From NCBI GenBank assembly GCA_032716605.1, contig CM064551.1:48423427-48487426 (forward strand): a stretch of 64,000 bases of DNA, given 5' to 3'. Position 1 is the stretch's first letter. Every line of letters begins with the position of its first letter. The notes beneath the pieces are model-generated. The model did no database searches. It worked only from the letters and a program-made list of their open reading frames with translations, and was not told where the DNA came from. Below are positions 53,642 through 63,935 of this stretch, in pieces. The position numbers were made by a program, and so were the translations under genes. Source of the stretch: Paralithodes platypus. Taxonomy: Eukaryota; Arthropoda; Malacostraca; Decapoda; Lithodidae.

Positions 53642-54548
53642 TATATATGGATAAGAAAAGAATACACAATTTTTGTTAATATAATAAATTAAAATGTAAA
53701 ACTTGCAAACTAAACAAACCAAAATTGGGACAAGGACAATATAAAGTCAAATTAAATTATCAAAATCGCTATGTGGAAACAACGTTTACTAAAATGAAAA
53801 TTATTAAATAAAAGAACACAATCCACCACATAGGGTGTACATCACTACATGAGCAAGTTAATCTGTTTCCCAAGCAAACAAATCGCACATATAACAACGC
53901 ACTATCGTCACGTTAAAGGAAGTAGTCAAGTTTGGGAAGTCAAATTTAAAAAAATCAAATTTAAGTAATATAACAAAACCATTATGTATTATATAATTAT
54001 AATTTAAAGTTATAAAACAAAATAAAACAAATACAATGGTAATTAATATTAATGCAAAATATTTAATTTATACAAAATGAAAACAAAAAATAAAATAAAA
54101 ATGAAAATATAAGTTATAGTCACGATATCTCCCGTAGTCAAACCGAAGGGGGGTAGTTCCAGGAGTTTTAAAACAACGCTTTCTGGAAGCGATATTCCCG
54201 AGAACGTTGCACCGAGAAAGTCTAAGATAACACTGACCCCACTCATTATTCCCGTCCCGTCATTGACTACGGTAGATTTAATGTGACCAGAAAAGAAACT
54301 TCCACCCCCTGGTGTTCATGAGCAGAGATAGCATTGAACTTTAATTTGAATTACATATTTATTGAGTGAGACTTCGAAACTCTGCTCGATCAAAATGAGA
54401 GGGATAGAAGTAAGAAGGATATTGGGATGCGAAGTTTCGGGCCTCTGTTGGTTTGGTTGCTTGAAGCCCCGACCCCGATCTCAGACTGGTTGATGCGTTT
54501 GAAGGGTGGAAGTGAACCCGTACAGTCAGAGCCTATAGGTCCGTGACA
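53642..54548 (-). repeat. 5' LTR of the Gmr1-like element, second part
   Basis: Continues from 44931; matches 34598-35239 except for 265 extra bp at about 53689-53953 bordered by AAATTTAA-type repeats. Ends CCGTGACA at 54548. Confidence 0.93.
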
Positions 54549-56294
54549 ATATACATAGCCTGCAGTCATGTTGCCTGTGGCGGTTATAGTTGGGTTCAGC
54601 TGGAGCTAAACGCATGTGAAATTAATACAACAGTAATTACGACAGTCACAGGGACATGCATACGACGCGGCCATTACTGCTTACGTCATCAGAAAGCAAG
54701 GGGGTGGATATCATCTAGTATCGTAATAATGGTGGGGAGGAAAGAGATGTGGTTTGTATACTAAGAAGAATGTGAGTTGAAAAGTGTGGAGCATGTGGGT
54801 TGGTGTTGAGGTCCAGTCTGGAGAGGTGGGAGGTGGTCGTCTGGGGTCGGCCATTTTGGAGGTGGGTTGTCCAGTGCCGGCTGCTGAGGCGATAAGCTTC
54901 TAATTGGGCTGTGGGAGGAGTAGATGGAAAAGGCGGGGTGTTTTTGTCCCTCTCTCTCCCTCCGACCGTGTTGGTGAATGTCTGTCTGTCTGTCTGTTGC
55001 TTTGGTAGGATATATACTTTAGTTACTTAGAATAAGGGGTAATCGGGCGTGGGGTTACACATACACATACTGACAAGGCAGAGGGGAGTCAATATAATAA
55101 CTAGCATGGGTGCATATACTTATACCGTCGTAAGGTAGAGATAAGGGGTGTCTTCCCTCCTTGTCTTCTTCTTAGAGGGCTGTCATAGTTAACATATATA
55201 CAGTATATATATCATGAATACAATAATACATGGTTTGCAGTTATGGCCGTCTGCAGGTTGATCAGAATTAAATATATATAAGTCAGCAGAGGTATTTCGA
55301 TACAATTAGTTAGTCTGGGGTACGTACCTATACCTTCGTAATGTAGAGAGAGCGAGGTGTCTTCCGATCGCCTCGTTCTTGTACACGATGAGAGTATTAT
55401 AGTCTGCAGGGTTAGTATTTAATGGAATACATACTTTAGTGGGTACTTTAAGAATGTCAGGGGGTAAGGAAGTGTGGTTTGTATCTAGAAGACTGTGATT
55501 AACGAGACGTGTAATATGTGGGTGGAAGAGAGGGAGGGATCTTGCTGGGGGTGGAAGTTTCGCTCCCAGGAATTTTCGTTCCTGGTGTATTTCACTTCCG
55601 TCGACTTCGTAGAAGGGACGACCTCGTACCTCAAGTCTGGAATACGTAGGTTTGTTGTGGGGGGTAGGTTGAGGTGGGTGGTGTGTGGGGTTGGTTGTGG
55701 TAATGGCGCGTGTAGCTGTGGTTTTGACCTTGGGATTTTGCTCTCACTTTGGTAGGTGTCCCGTGTAGGCCGGCCGTTAGGAATGGGTGAACTGTTAGGC
55801 TTAACAGGTGTCTGAGTGCGGTTGGGTTTAAAGGGTGTTTGTGTGTGCGTCTGGTGAGTCTGGAGGTATAGAAGGTGGAGTGTGGTTTGTTGGTAAGTTG
55901 GCTGGGGGAAGAGGTTGTTTCTGGAGGGGGGTTGAATGGTGTAGAGGGTTGTGGTTGTGGGAGGGGTGGCGGTAAGGGTGAGGAATGTTGGAGGTTGACG
56001 GTTTATGAGGGTTTGGTGGTTTGGGGTGGGGGGGTCTGGTAGGTAAATTTTTGAGGGGGTCTGGACAGGCAGTGTTGTGGTTTGAGAGGGGTTGTTGAGA
56101 TTGACAGGTTGAGTACGTTGTCAGGGGCGAGAGGGAGAGAGAGATTCTGGTGGTTAATCAAGGTGGGAACAGTTTTGTGGCCGGATTTGGATGGGCGTGG
56201 TATGGTGTCGAGCGGAATCTGTGGGGGGGGGGGGGGGGAATTTGGGGTGGATGAGGTAGCAGTATGGGGTGGGGTAAGGTCAGGGGGGAAAAGG
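54549..56294 (-). repeat. Copy A of the long repeat, second part
   Basis: Collinear with 61063-62805 up to GGTGGTATTG, where the copies diverge. Contains two of the four hairpin modules (55143-55162, 55352-55376) and, from about 55600, GT-rich plus-strand sequence encoding Pro-rich protein on the minus strand. Confidence 0.88.
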
Positions 56295-57201
56295 AGGTGG
56301 TATTGGAGATGGGTGGTGAGGATGGGAGAGGTGGGGTGGAGCAGGTAATTTCTGGCAAGGGTGGAACGGACTTGGCGGAGGGAGCCTGGTGGATAGGGTG
56401 TGGAGTGGGGTTAGGTGCGGAAGGTGGGGAAAAACTTGAGGTTATTTCACGGAAGCTGGTAGGGGTTGAGGGTATTGAGGAAGGACTTAGGGATATTGGT
56501 GTCATTGTGGGGTTCTTTAGGGGGGTTTTGCGTTGTTGGGGTGGGGTTGGTATGGGAGAGTTAGGGGGTGTTGGGCAAAGGGTTGGCGGATTTTCCTTGT
56601 TTGGGGTTGGAGGAGGGGGTGAGGGTGTTGCTCTGAGGAAGGGTAAGCAAGAGAGTGTTGGTTTATCGGTTGTTGTTGTCCCGGGAGATTCATTGATTGA
56701 GGGGTGGATTGTTGGGATGATCAGAGTGGATCGAGGCAAGGAAGGGTGCACTGGGGTTGGAATTTCATGGGGGGTCATTTTGGAAAGGTGCACAGGGTTT
56801 GATTTCTCAGGAGGATGGGAGAACTTATTCAGGATGGGTTTAGGTGGAGGAACGCATTTGTTTTCTTGGACAGAGTTTGGGGGGGTCGATAGGGGTTTCT
56901 CTTTTTCTTTGTTAGAGAGAGTGGATTTTTCAGGCAATGGGGGTTTGTTGGTTAAGGGGGGATGGAAAAGGATGGATGAATGGGGGTTGGGGGAGGTTGA
57001 GGAAAGGATGGGGGTGAGGATTTTTCTTTGGTCAAGGTTGCGCAAGAGGGGGTTGATTGACCATCTATTGCTGGCATGGGAGTTGCGTTGATTGAAGGGG
57101 GATGGGGAAGGATGGATGAGTGGGGGTGATCTGATTTGGGGGTTGGAGGAGGTTGGGGAAGGGATGGGGGTGGGGATTTTTTTTTGATCAAGGTTGAGCA
57201 A
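56158..57201 (-). CDS. Proline/serine-rich open frame downstream of gag
   Basis: 347 codons, about one third Pro, no recognised domain. Two imperfect internal repeats contain SINPLL(R/L)NLDQ(R/K)KI and NQRNSHASNRW-like blocks. It lies between the gag stop (57351) and the diverging repeat, so it may be a translated tail of the gag polyprotein after a frameshift or stop, or simply a low-complexity open frame. Similar Pro-rich coding continues into copy A near 55600 and is repeated in copy B (62668-62150). Confidence 0.35.
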   Translation of the reverse strand: MLNLDQKKIPTPIPSPTSSNPQIRSPPLIHPSPSPFNQRNSHASNRWSINPLLRNLDQRKILTPILSSTSPNPHSSILFHPPLTNKPPLPEKSTLSNKEKEKPLSTPPNSVQENKCVPPPKPILNKFSHPPEKSNPVHLSKMTPHEIPTPVHPSLPRSTLIIPTIHPSINESPGTTTTDKPTLSCLPFLRATPSPPPPTPNKENPPTLCPTPPNSPIPTPPQQRKTPLKNPTMTPISLSPSSIPSTPTSFREITSSFSPPSAPNPTPHPIHQAPSAKSVPPLPEITCSTPPLPSSPPISNTTSFSPLTLPHPILLPHPPQIPPPPPHRFRSTPYHAHPNPATKLFPP

Positions 57202-57350
57202 GAGAGGGTTGATTGATCATTTACTGTTGGCCTGGGATTTTTGTTGATTGAGGGGGGATGAGGAAGCTTACTTATGATAGGATTAGGTTGAGGACTACAT
57301 TTGTTTCTCTGGATAGGGGCTGGGGGGGTGGATAGGGGTTTATTTTTTTC

Positions 57351-58328
57351 TTAAATTTGTCTAGGTTTGGGCAGGGGATTTACAGGGTGTGGATATAAGG
57401 CTGTGGGTGATGGTTTGACAGGGGCCTCTTTTACTAAGGGGGCACGTGAGAGAGTGGAGGAATGTGGGTGAACTGACCTTGGGCTCGAGTTGTTTTTGGT
57501 GAAAGGTTGCTCTGGATGAGGCCGCAGGGCAGGTGTTTGGTAGCCTGGTTTTAACATCTCCCGGATCATATGGATGTGTTGTAGAAAGGAGAGATGGCCG
57601 TGGATCAGGAAATGATGGTGGATGCCTAAGGGGAGGATCTTGAATAGTGCCTGGAGGATTTGTCGTTCTTTATATTCTTTGGTTCGCGAGAGGCAGGCGA
57701 ATCTGACGTGGTTACATACTTTGGCTAGGGTGACGTCCAGGTGTCCTTCATACCTTACTTGGTCGAGTTGGCACATTTCCCTGATGGAGAGCATGTGTTC
57801 CTCGAAGGAGCCGTAAAGGTCGAGGTGAGCGGTGATGTGGCGTGGGAGGATGTTGTATAAGGCGGTGAACATCTGTTCGTTCTGCTGTTCGGCATCTTGG
57901 TGGCTATACGTGGTCCTCGCATATCTATATAGGTTCACAAGGGTCGCGTTGATGTCCCCTTCATACTTAATCTCGTCAATTTTTTGTTTTGGGGTGACGG
58001 GAAAACCCAAAGTTGGCCCTAGGACCTGGATCACGAGGGATCGAAACTGGTTCCAGGTAAGCTCTGGCGTTACCTGTTTGGCTACTTGGGAAACGGCTCT
58101 TCCCAACTGCATAATGTGCAATAATGCGACGGCGATTTTCTCGCGGTCATTTTGATGTGCCAAATCTAACACTGGTTCTACTATGTCCAAGTAAGTGGCG
58201 ATATCATACGTTTCTATATCAAATTTGGGAATGTGAGTGTAAGCGCGCGCTGTTGCCATATTCGCGAGATCACAATGCTTCTGTTGTTCTGTAACATGAA
58301 ATGCAATGAAATCTTCTATCCGAATCAA
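57351..58328 (-). CDS. Retrotransposon gag with a duplicated capsid module
   Basis: 325 codons. Residues ~30-110 resemble a retrotransposon capsid N-terminal part (YDIATYLDIVEPVLDLAHQN, LTWNQFRSLVIQVLG). Residues 114-185 and 186-258 are two copies of one ~72-residue helical module: KYEGDINATLVNLYRYAR...SIREM and RYEGHLDVTLAKVCNHVR...MIREM. A Pro/Ser-rich tail follows. No CCHC knuckle is seen. The ATG at 58328 lies in the putative primer-binding site, so Met25 (58256, MATARAYTHIPKF) is a more likely start. No pol is attached; the protein would assemble particles and rely on enzymes from another element. Confidence 0.75.
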   Translation of the reverse strand: MIRIEDFIAFHVTEQQKHCDLANMATARAYTHIPKFDIETYDIATYLDIVEPVLDLAHQNDREKIAVALLHIMQLGRAVSQVAKQVTPELTWNQFRSLVIQVLGPTLGFPVTPKQKIDEIKYEGDINATLVNLYRYARTTYSHQDAEQQNEQMFTALYNILPRHITAHLDLYGSFEEHMLSIREMCQLDQVRYEGHLDVTLAKVCNHVRFACLSRTKEYKERQILQALFKILPLGIHHHFLIHGHLSFLQHIHMIREMLKPGYQTPALRPHPEQPFTKNNSSPRSVHPHSSTLSRAPLVKEAPVKPSPTALYPHPVNPLPKPRQI

Positions 58329-58346
58329 GAACTACCGCTGCCGCCA
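58329..58346 (-). promoter_or_regulatory. Putative tRNA primer-binding site
   Basis: TGGCGGCAGCGGTAGTTC on the minus strand, one base after the repeat end (...AATAACA). It begins TGG, complementary to a CCA tRNA end. The tRNA is not identified. Confidence 0.55.
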
Positions 58347-58347
58347 A

Positions 58348-61300
58348 TGTTATTCCCTGGTTTTATTCAGGATTAACTATTGCGTAGGCGAGTTCTGCAA
58401 GACTGGAATATCCGGTTTCATATACATACATGTGAGGGGTCAACAGAACACATAAATAGAATCTCGGAATGTGATTTGTAATACAGCTTTATTTCACTTA
58501 ACACACTCGCGGTATAGAAAAAGAGTCAATTCACTTTGGAGAACATGGATAAGAGTAGTAAAGTCAGTAGGAAGAACTTGGTCTTTCTATTCTCCGAGCA
58601 CAATCGTGGATCTGGATTAGAGTGTGCACTGCCACTTCCGAATCTCGGGCATTATTCTTCCGATACGGACATGATAATAAGCGATAAGAAAGTCACTTGA
58701 AGGGGGCACTGATTTAATTTACACAATGTCTGATACCGAACGTTGCTTTAGTCCTAAGGTTCTAGTTATTCGATTAAGTGGGGGCTAACGTTGAGGTTCG
58801 ACTTTACACGATCTAGCAGAGTCAAGTAGGCAATTATGTATGTATACTGTACTCTTAATTGTTAATGCACGGATGGGAATTCGTCACTGAGATTAAATTA
58901 TACTTCACGACCTATCCCTTGTTTATGGGATCACAGAATATCTATACCAAACACTTCATCTAAGTGTAACTCGTGTCGTGGCTGAGGGTAAATACTGTCG
59001 CGGTAATTATCTCTTAATATATTTTACTGTAACGGATCTCTGGCAAAACAGGGGACTCTAGGATCAACTCGAAATCTCTTTATAGTTAGCAAATAACTCA
59101 AAGGTGAACACAGGCAACACAACGTTTTAGTAACACGGTATCTATACACTGATATTATAATAGGAAATCGTGCCCGATCAGGTTATCTTCTTTTCCTCTT
59201 GAATCTGGTGTCGTCGGGGGCGTCTCGGCTGCTCCAGGGGGCCGTCCAGGGGGTCCAGTTGTGTGAAGAAGTTACAGATGGGTCGGTTGACCGGTGATGA
59301 AGTTGAGTTCAGGCGGCTCTCCTATGGATCTTAAATGGTCTGCGTCTGGGCCAGGGTAGCGTCTCATCGGACTAACGTAAGCATTGGGTCTGCACAAACC
59401 TTGCTTAACTGTCTCTGATCCATGACGAGAGGTTCAATCAACCCAAGTGCATGTGTGGCGATATATATATTTCTCTTAGGTTCCTATATTTACCTGTGAT
59501 TTACCACGGTTAATACAGGCCCAGGAATATAATATATCAGCTCCTGGTGTTCAGCTTGCGGGGTGCCGGTCGGTTACTAACAGGGGAGTAAAACAGTCTT
59601 CCAACCGAGCGACGTCCCGCCCGGCAAAAAGCTATGTTTAGAACTGCCCGCTCTCCTCCTCTCGTGGTTTATATATGGCAGGGTGACTCGGTGTTGCCCG
59701 GGCCGGGGGCTGATGGGTCCCTTCCAATTCAGGGCCAGGGCGGCTGTGGGGTCAACATCTGGCAATCTGGCCCTTCGTTCCCAATGTTCTGAATGAGATA
59801 AGTGTTAGTTCACACACCGATATATAAGAATAGTTAATGGCAGGTGGTATGGCAAGCAAGGGACCCGTCGCCTTGTTGTTGTCGGCGGCGAGGGGCGGAG
59901 CACCTCGGCCAGGAGGGTCAGTGGTTAATCGTTTGACTTGATAAGTAGGTTACTTTTAAAAAGAAGGGGAACAAGGGGAAGAAAGGTAAGTGAACAGTTC
60001 TCTCGTACCTGTAGGTCTTGGTGAGATTGAATAACAAGTCCTGTAATACCTCACAGGTGTTGGCACGTGTATACAGGTGGTGGTTAGGTGCGGTTGCCCT
60101 GGTGGTCCCGTATACCGGGGTCGAGGAGGGCGGCGCAGCTAGGAGTCCCTCTGGACTGGACACGGCTCGATGGCCGAGTTAATTTGTTGTTGGGTTAGGG
60201 TGGAAATACCCACGTAGACCACGTATGGACAAGGGAGAGATATCTAGAGAGAGAAAATACAGCTTTATAATGGTCAATAAAGTAGGCATGCGTAATCAGG
60301 CGGCAGTGCAATTACCATTATCATGGTGATAGACTGTGTTGGCTACGCACCTGGGGCGAGCCCGTGACGCAAGGTATTGGCGCTTCCGTGGGGTGATCAG
60401 GTCGTCGTCCATGCATGCATAGCTGTCGCCTGCCTGGTTGCAACGGGAAAAAAAAGATAGGATCATGTGAACTGTACTCCGAGAAGGAAGTGTGTTGACG
60501 AGGCCTTCTACACGCCTCGTCAACACACTTCCTTCTCGGAGTACAGTTCACATGATCCTATCTTTTTTTTCCCGTTGCATGGATCATGTGAACTGTACTC
60601 CGAGAAGGAAGTGTGTTGACGAGGCGTGTAGAAGGCGTGTGGAGGGGGGCTAGAAAAGAAAAACAGGCTGGATTATGTAATGCAAGTTTTAGGGAAAAAT
60701 AGATTGTGCGAGGAGGCGATTTCCTTATTATTTTACGGTTAGTAGGTCAGTCATCATGCGGGGTTAGTATGTTAATAAGTAACAAGTAAAAAATGGTAAA
60801 TGATACAATCAATATCTAAGTGGCACAGTTATATAATACAGAGAGCTAAGAGGTGTCTACCCTCTTACTTCTTCTACAGGGGCTGTCACGTATTCATTAA
60901 TCATATTCATGGCCTAACAATAAAATGGTAGTGACATAACCAATACAATAATTTGCATAGTCATATATCTGTACCCCTCATAATACAGAGAGTTAAGAGG
61001 TGGCTTTCCTCTTACTTTTGCTGCAGGGGGGTCCTAGTTACAGATAAACATATTCATTAATCATATACATAGCCTGCAGTCATGTTGCCTGTGGCGGTTA
61101 TAGTTGGGTTCAGCTGGAGCTAAACGCATGTGAAATTAATACAACAGTAATTACGACAGTCACAGGGACATGCATACAACGCGGCCATTACTGCTTACGT
61201 CATCAAAAAGCAAGGGGGTGGATATCATCTAGTATCGTAATAATGGTGGGGAGGAAAGAGATGTGGTTTGTATACTAAGAAGGATGTGAGTTGAAAAGTG

Positions 61301-62805
61301 TGGAGCATGTGCATTGGTGTGGAGGTCCAGTCTGGAAAGGTGGGAGGTGGTCGTCTGGGGTCGGCCATTTTGGAGGTGGGTTGTCCAGTGCCGGCTGCTG
61401 AGGCGATAAGCTTCTAATTGGGCTGTGGGAGGAGTAGATGAAAAGGCGGGGTGTTTTTGTCCCTCTCTCTCCCTCCGACCGTGTTGGTGAATGTCTGTCT
61501 GTCTGTCTGTTGCTTTGGTAGTATATATACTTTAGTTACTTAGAATAAGGGGTAATCGGGCATGGGGTTACACATACACATACTGACAAGGCAGAGGGGA
61601 GTCAATATAATAACTAGCATGGGTGCATATACTTATACCGTCGTAAGGTAGAGATAAGGGGTGTCTTCCCTCCTTGTCTTCTTCTTAGAGGGCTGTCATA
61701 GTTAACATATATACAGTATATATATCATGAATACAATAATACATGGTTTGCAGTTATGGCCGTCTGCAGGTTGATCAGAATTAAATATATATAAGTCAGC
61801 AGAGGTATTTCGATACAATTAGTTAGTCTGGGGTACGTACCTATACCTTCGTAATGTAGAGAGAGCGAGGTGTCTTCCGATCGCCTCGTTCTTGTACATG
61901 ATGAGAGTATTATAGTCTGCAGGGTTAGTATTTAATGGAATACATACTTTAGTGGGTACTTCAAGAATGTCAGGGGGTAAGGAAGTGTGGTTTGTATCTA
62001 GAAGACTGTGATTAACGAGAAGTGTAATATGTGGATGGAAGTGGAAGAGAGGGAGGGATCTTGCTGGGGGTGGAAGTTTCGCTCCCAGGAATTTTCGTTC
62101 CTGGTGTATTTCACTTCCGTCGACTTCGTAGAAGGGACGACCTCGTACCTCAAGTCTGGAATACGTAGGTTTGTTTTGGGGGGTAGGTTGAGGTGGGTGG
62201 TGTGTGGGGTTGGTTGTGGTGATGGCGCGTGTGGCTGTGGTTTTGACCTTGGGATTTTGCTCTCACTTTGGGAGGGGGGTAGGTGTCCCGTTTAGGCCGG
62301 CCGTTAGGAATGGGTGAACTGTTAGGCTTGACAGGTGTCTGAGTGCGGTTGGGTTTAAAGGGTGTTTGTGTGTGCGTCTGGTGAGTCTGTGGAGGTATAG
62401 AAGGTGGAGTGTGGTTTGTTGGTAAGTTGGCTGGGGGAAGAGGTTGTTTCTGGAGGGGGGTTGTGGTTGTGGGAGGGGTGGCGGTAAGGGTGAGGAATGT
62501 TGGAGGTTGACGGTTTATGAGGGTTTGGTGGTGTGGGGGGGTCTGGTAGGTAAATTTTTGAGGGGGTCTGGATAGGCAGTGTTGTGGTTTGAGAGGGTTT
62601 TTTGAGATTGACAGGTTGAGTACGTTGTCAGGGGCGAGAGGGAGAGAGAGATTCTGGTGGTTAATCAAGGTGGGAACAGTTTTGTGGCCAGATTTGGATG
62701 GGCGTGGTATGGTGTCGAGCGGAATCTGTGGGGGGGGAATTTGGGGTGGATGAGGTAGCGGTATGGGGTGGGGTAAGGTCGGGGGGGAAAAGGAGGTGGT
62801 ATTGT
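58348..62805 (-). repeat. Copy B of the long repeat, with the empty Gmr1 site
   Basis: Near-identical to copy A over its length. The unbroken target reads TCATATACATAG at 61061-61072. Differences include the inverted duplication at 60441-60650 and small indels. The right end at 62805 is an abrupt junction with a piggyBac fragment, not an LTR terminus. The Pro-rich frame at 62668-62150 is the counterpart of the copy A sequence. Confidence 0.9.
60441..60650. repeat. Inverted duplication specific to copy B
   Basis: The segment GATCATGTGAACTGTACTCC...GACGAGGC occurs three times in alternating orientation (+, -, +), joined at CTTCTACACG and CCGTTGCATG. Copy A has it once (about 33297-33360). Confidence 0.92.
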
Positions 62806-63490
62806 AAATCGCCTTTCAAGCTACGCTTTTATAAGAAGCAGGTACTTGAGAAGGCGGCCGCAGTAGCCAGGGAAGAAGCCAAAAGACTTGGTGAGGATGA
62901 GGCTGTGAGTGAGGGTGAGCGTGGTGACTCATCTCGCCCGCCATTGTCTCCCTTATCTCCCCAAGCCACCCAAGATGACCCGGGCATCTCCCATTCTTCC
63001 CCACCACTGCCAAGGGTTGAGGACCCCCCACTCTCGGCCTATTTGCCTCCTAGGTCCCCCAACAGGAGACATACTGCCGCCGAAAAGGGGAAAGGCAGGA
63101 AATATGTGAAAAAAGGACAGCAAACTAGGCAGGCTTTGTTCGAGGTTCCCGCGGTGTCCACCCCTGCCGGCCCCAGCCATACGCCCCTGCAACTTTCCCC
63201 ACAGTCCTCCCCACCTCTCCAGCCATCAACATGTGTTCCTGACGAAGTTTTTGAGCTCGCATCACCAATACCTGGGCCTAGTGACAGTGGAACATTGCTT
63301 CCTGCCACTCGTCGCAGGCAAAGGAGCCCAGAACCTCGGGGGGACATAGCCTCACCTGCCACTCCTTCCCCACCTCACCCCCCCGCACGCCGCCCACGCA
63401 GCCCACGCATCACTCGTTCCCCGCCAGATTATGTGGGGGACACTGACAATGAAGGGCACCTCTCAGATGAATTTCGGTGTGAGTATCCTA
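62806..63490 (+). pseudogene. Orphan piggyBac transposase N-terminal fragment
   Basis: The frame open to 63561 reads SPFKLRFYKKQVLEKAAAVA and resembles PLKVGKYFYKQSLVKSAAKK of the transposase at 8757-13244. Both continue as a Pro/Ser/Arg-rich, acidic N-terminal region with AAEK, RRRQRSPEP/RRKRSPTPE and RRPRSPRITRSP-like blocks. It ends DNEGHLSDEF before homology is lost near 63480, where GTGAGTAT could act as a splice donor. The catalytic domain is not found in the window. It begins abruptly at the copy B junction. Confidence 0.65.
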
Positions 63491-63722
63491 GGTTGGAGTT
63501 CTTGGGAGTACCACATGTATTCTCTACTTTCATTGATTTCATTAGTTCGGTTTATATGTAAATTAATTGGCAAGTTGGTGAAAACAAATATGAATATGGG
63601 AAAACAAAAATCTTAAATAAAAACATGTATGATTTTGTTAATTTCACTCTACAACTTCTTCATTATCTCTTTCAGTACTGTACAATGAAAAAAAAAAAAT
63701 CTGGCTAATATTGATGCAGTTT

Positions 63723-63935
63723 TTAACCCCTTCTGTACCAGTGACGTCCTATTAACTTTATTGTGGCTACTATTAGACAATTTCATTCAGTTTAAAAAGG
63801 GCCTCCAGCAATTAGCAAGCTTCGAACTATCTCACTTAACCCTTTTTACTACCACAAATCCTTCTTAAGTACATAAAATTGTCTAAATATATCTAGAATA
63901 AAACTAAAAAGAGGTCGGTAGAGAGAAGGGGTTAA
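63723..63935. mobile_element. TTAA MITE of ~213 bp
   Basis: TTAACCCCTTCTGTACC at the left and the inverse of TTAACCCCTTCTCTCTACC at the right. AT-rich interior with no coding. A third TTAA family in this window. 63936-64000 holds nothing assignable. Confidence 0.8.

Larger units (their letters stand above)
33788..54548 (-). mobile_element. Gmr1-like Ty3/Gypsy retrotransposon with nested insertions
   Basis: Both ends are LTRs with TG...CA, flanked by ATAT at 33784-33787 and 54549-54552; the unoccupied site is preserved at 61063-61066. Reading on the minus strand: 5' LTR (split), leader, gag-protease (41767-39939), integrase (about 39961-38485), RT-RNase H (36876-35278), polypurine tract, 3' LTR. 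Integrase before RT is the hallmark of Gmr1-like elements. Excluding nested insertions, the LTRs are 968 and about 969 bp apart from a 265-bp indel. Frameshifts in gag and integrase and an insertion between integrase and RT inactivate it. Confidence 0.92.
31178..62805 (-). mobile_element. Gag-only long-repeat retroelement, interrupted by a 20.8-kb nested unit
   Basis: A ~4.4-kb repeat occurs twice in direct orientation: copy A (31178-33787 plus 54549-56294) and copy B (58348-62805). Both start TGTTAT(G/T)CCCTGG. A primer-binding-like TGGCGGCAGCGGTAGTTC follows copy B on the minus strand, and a gag ORF comes next. No RT, integrase or protease is seen anywhere between the copies. The repeat also carries Pro-rich coding sequence, so copy A and B may be two tandem elements sharing an LTR rather than two pure LTRs; the outer LTR boundary is not resolved. 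Such elements would depend on enzymes from another retrotransposon. Confidence 0.65.

Noticed and set aside
56264..57091. 275-codon Gly/Val-rich plus-strand frame
   Set aside because: Antisense of Pro-rich coding in the gag-only element; G-rich composition alone explains it.
63039..63362. Antisense frames opposite the piggyBac fragment
   Set aside because: Shadows of the Pro/Ser-rich plus-strand coding.
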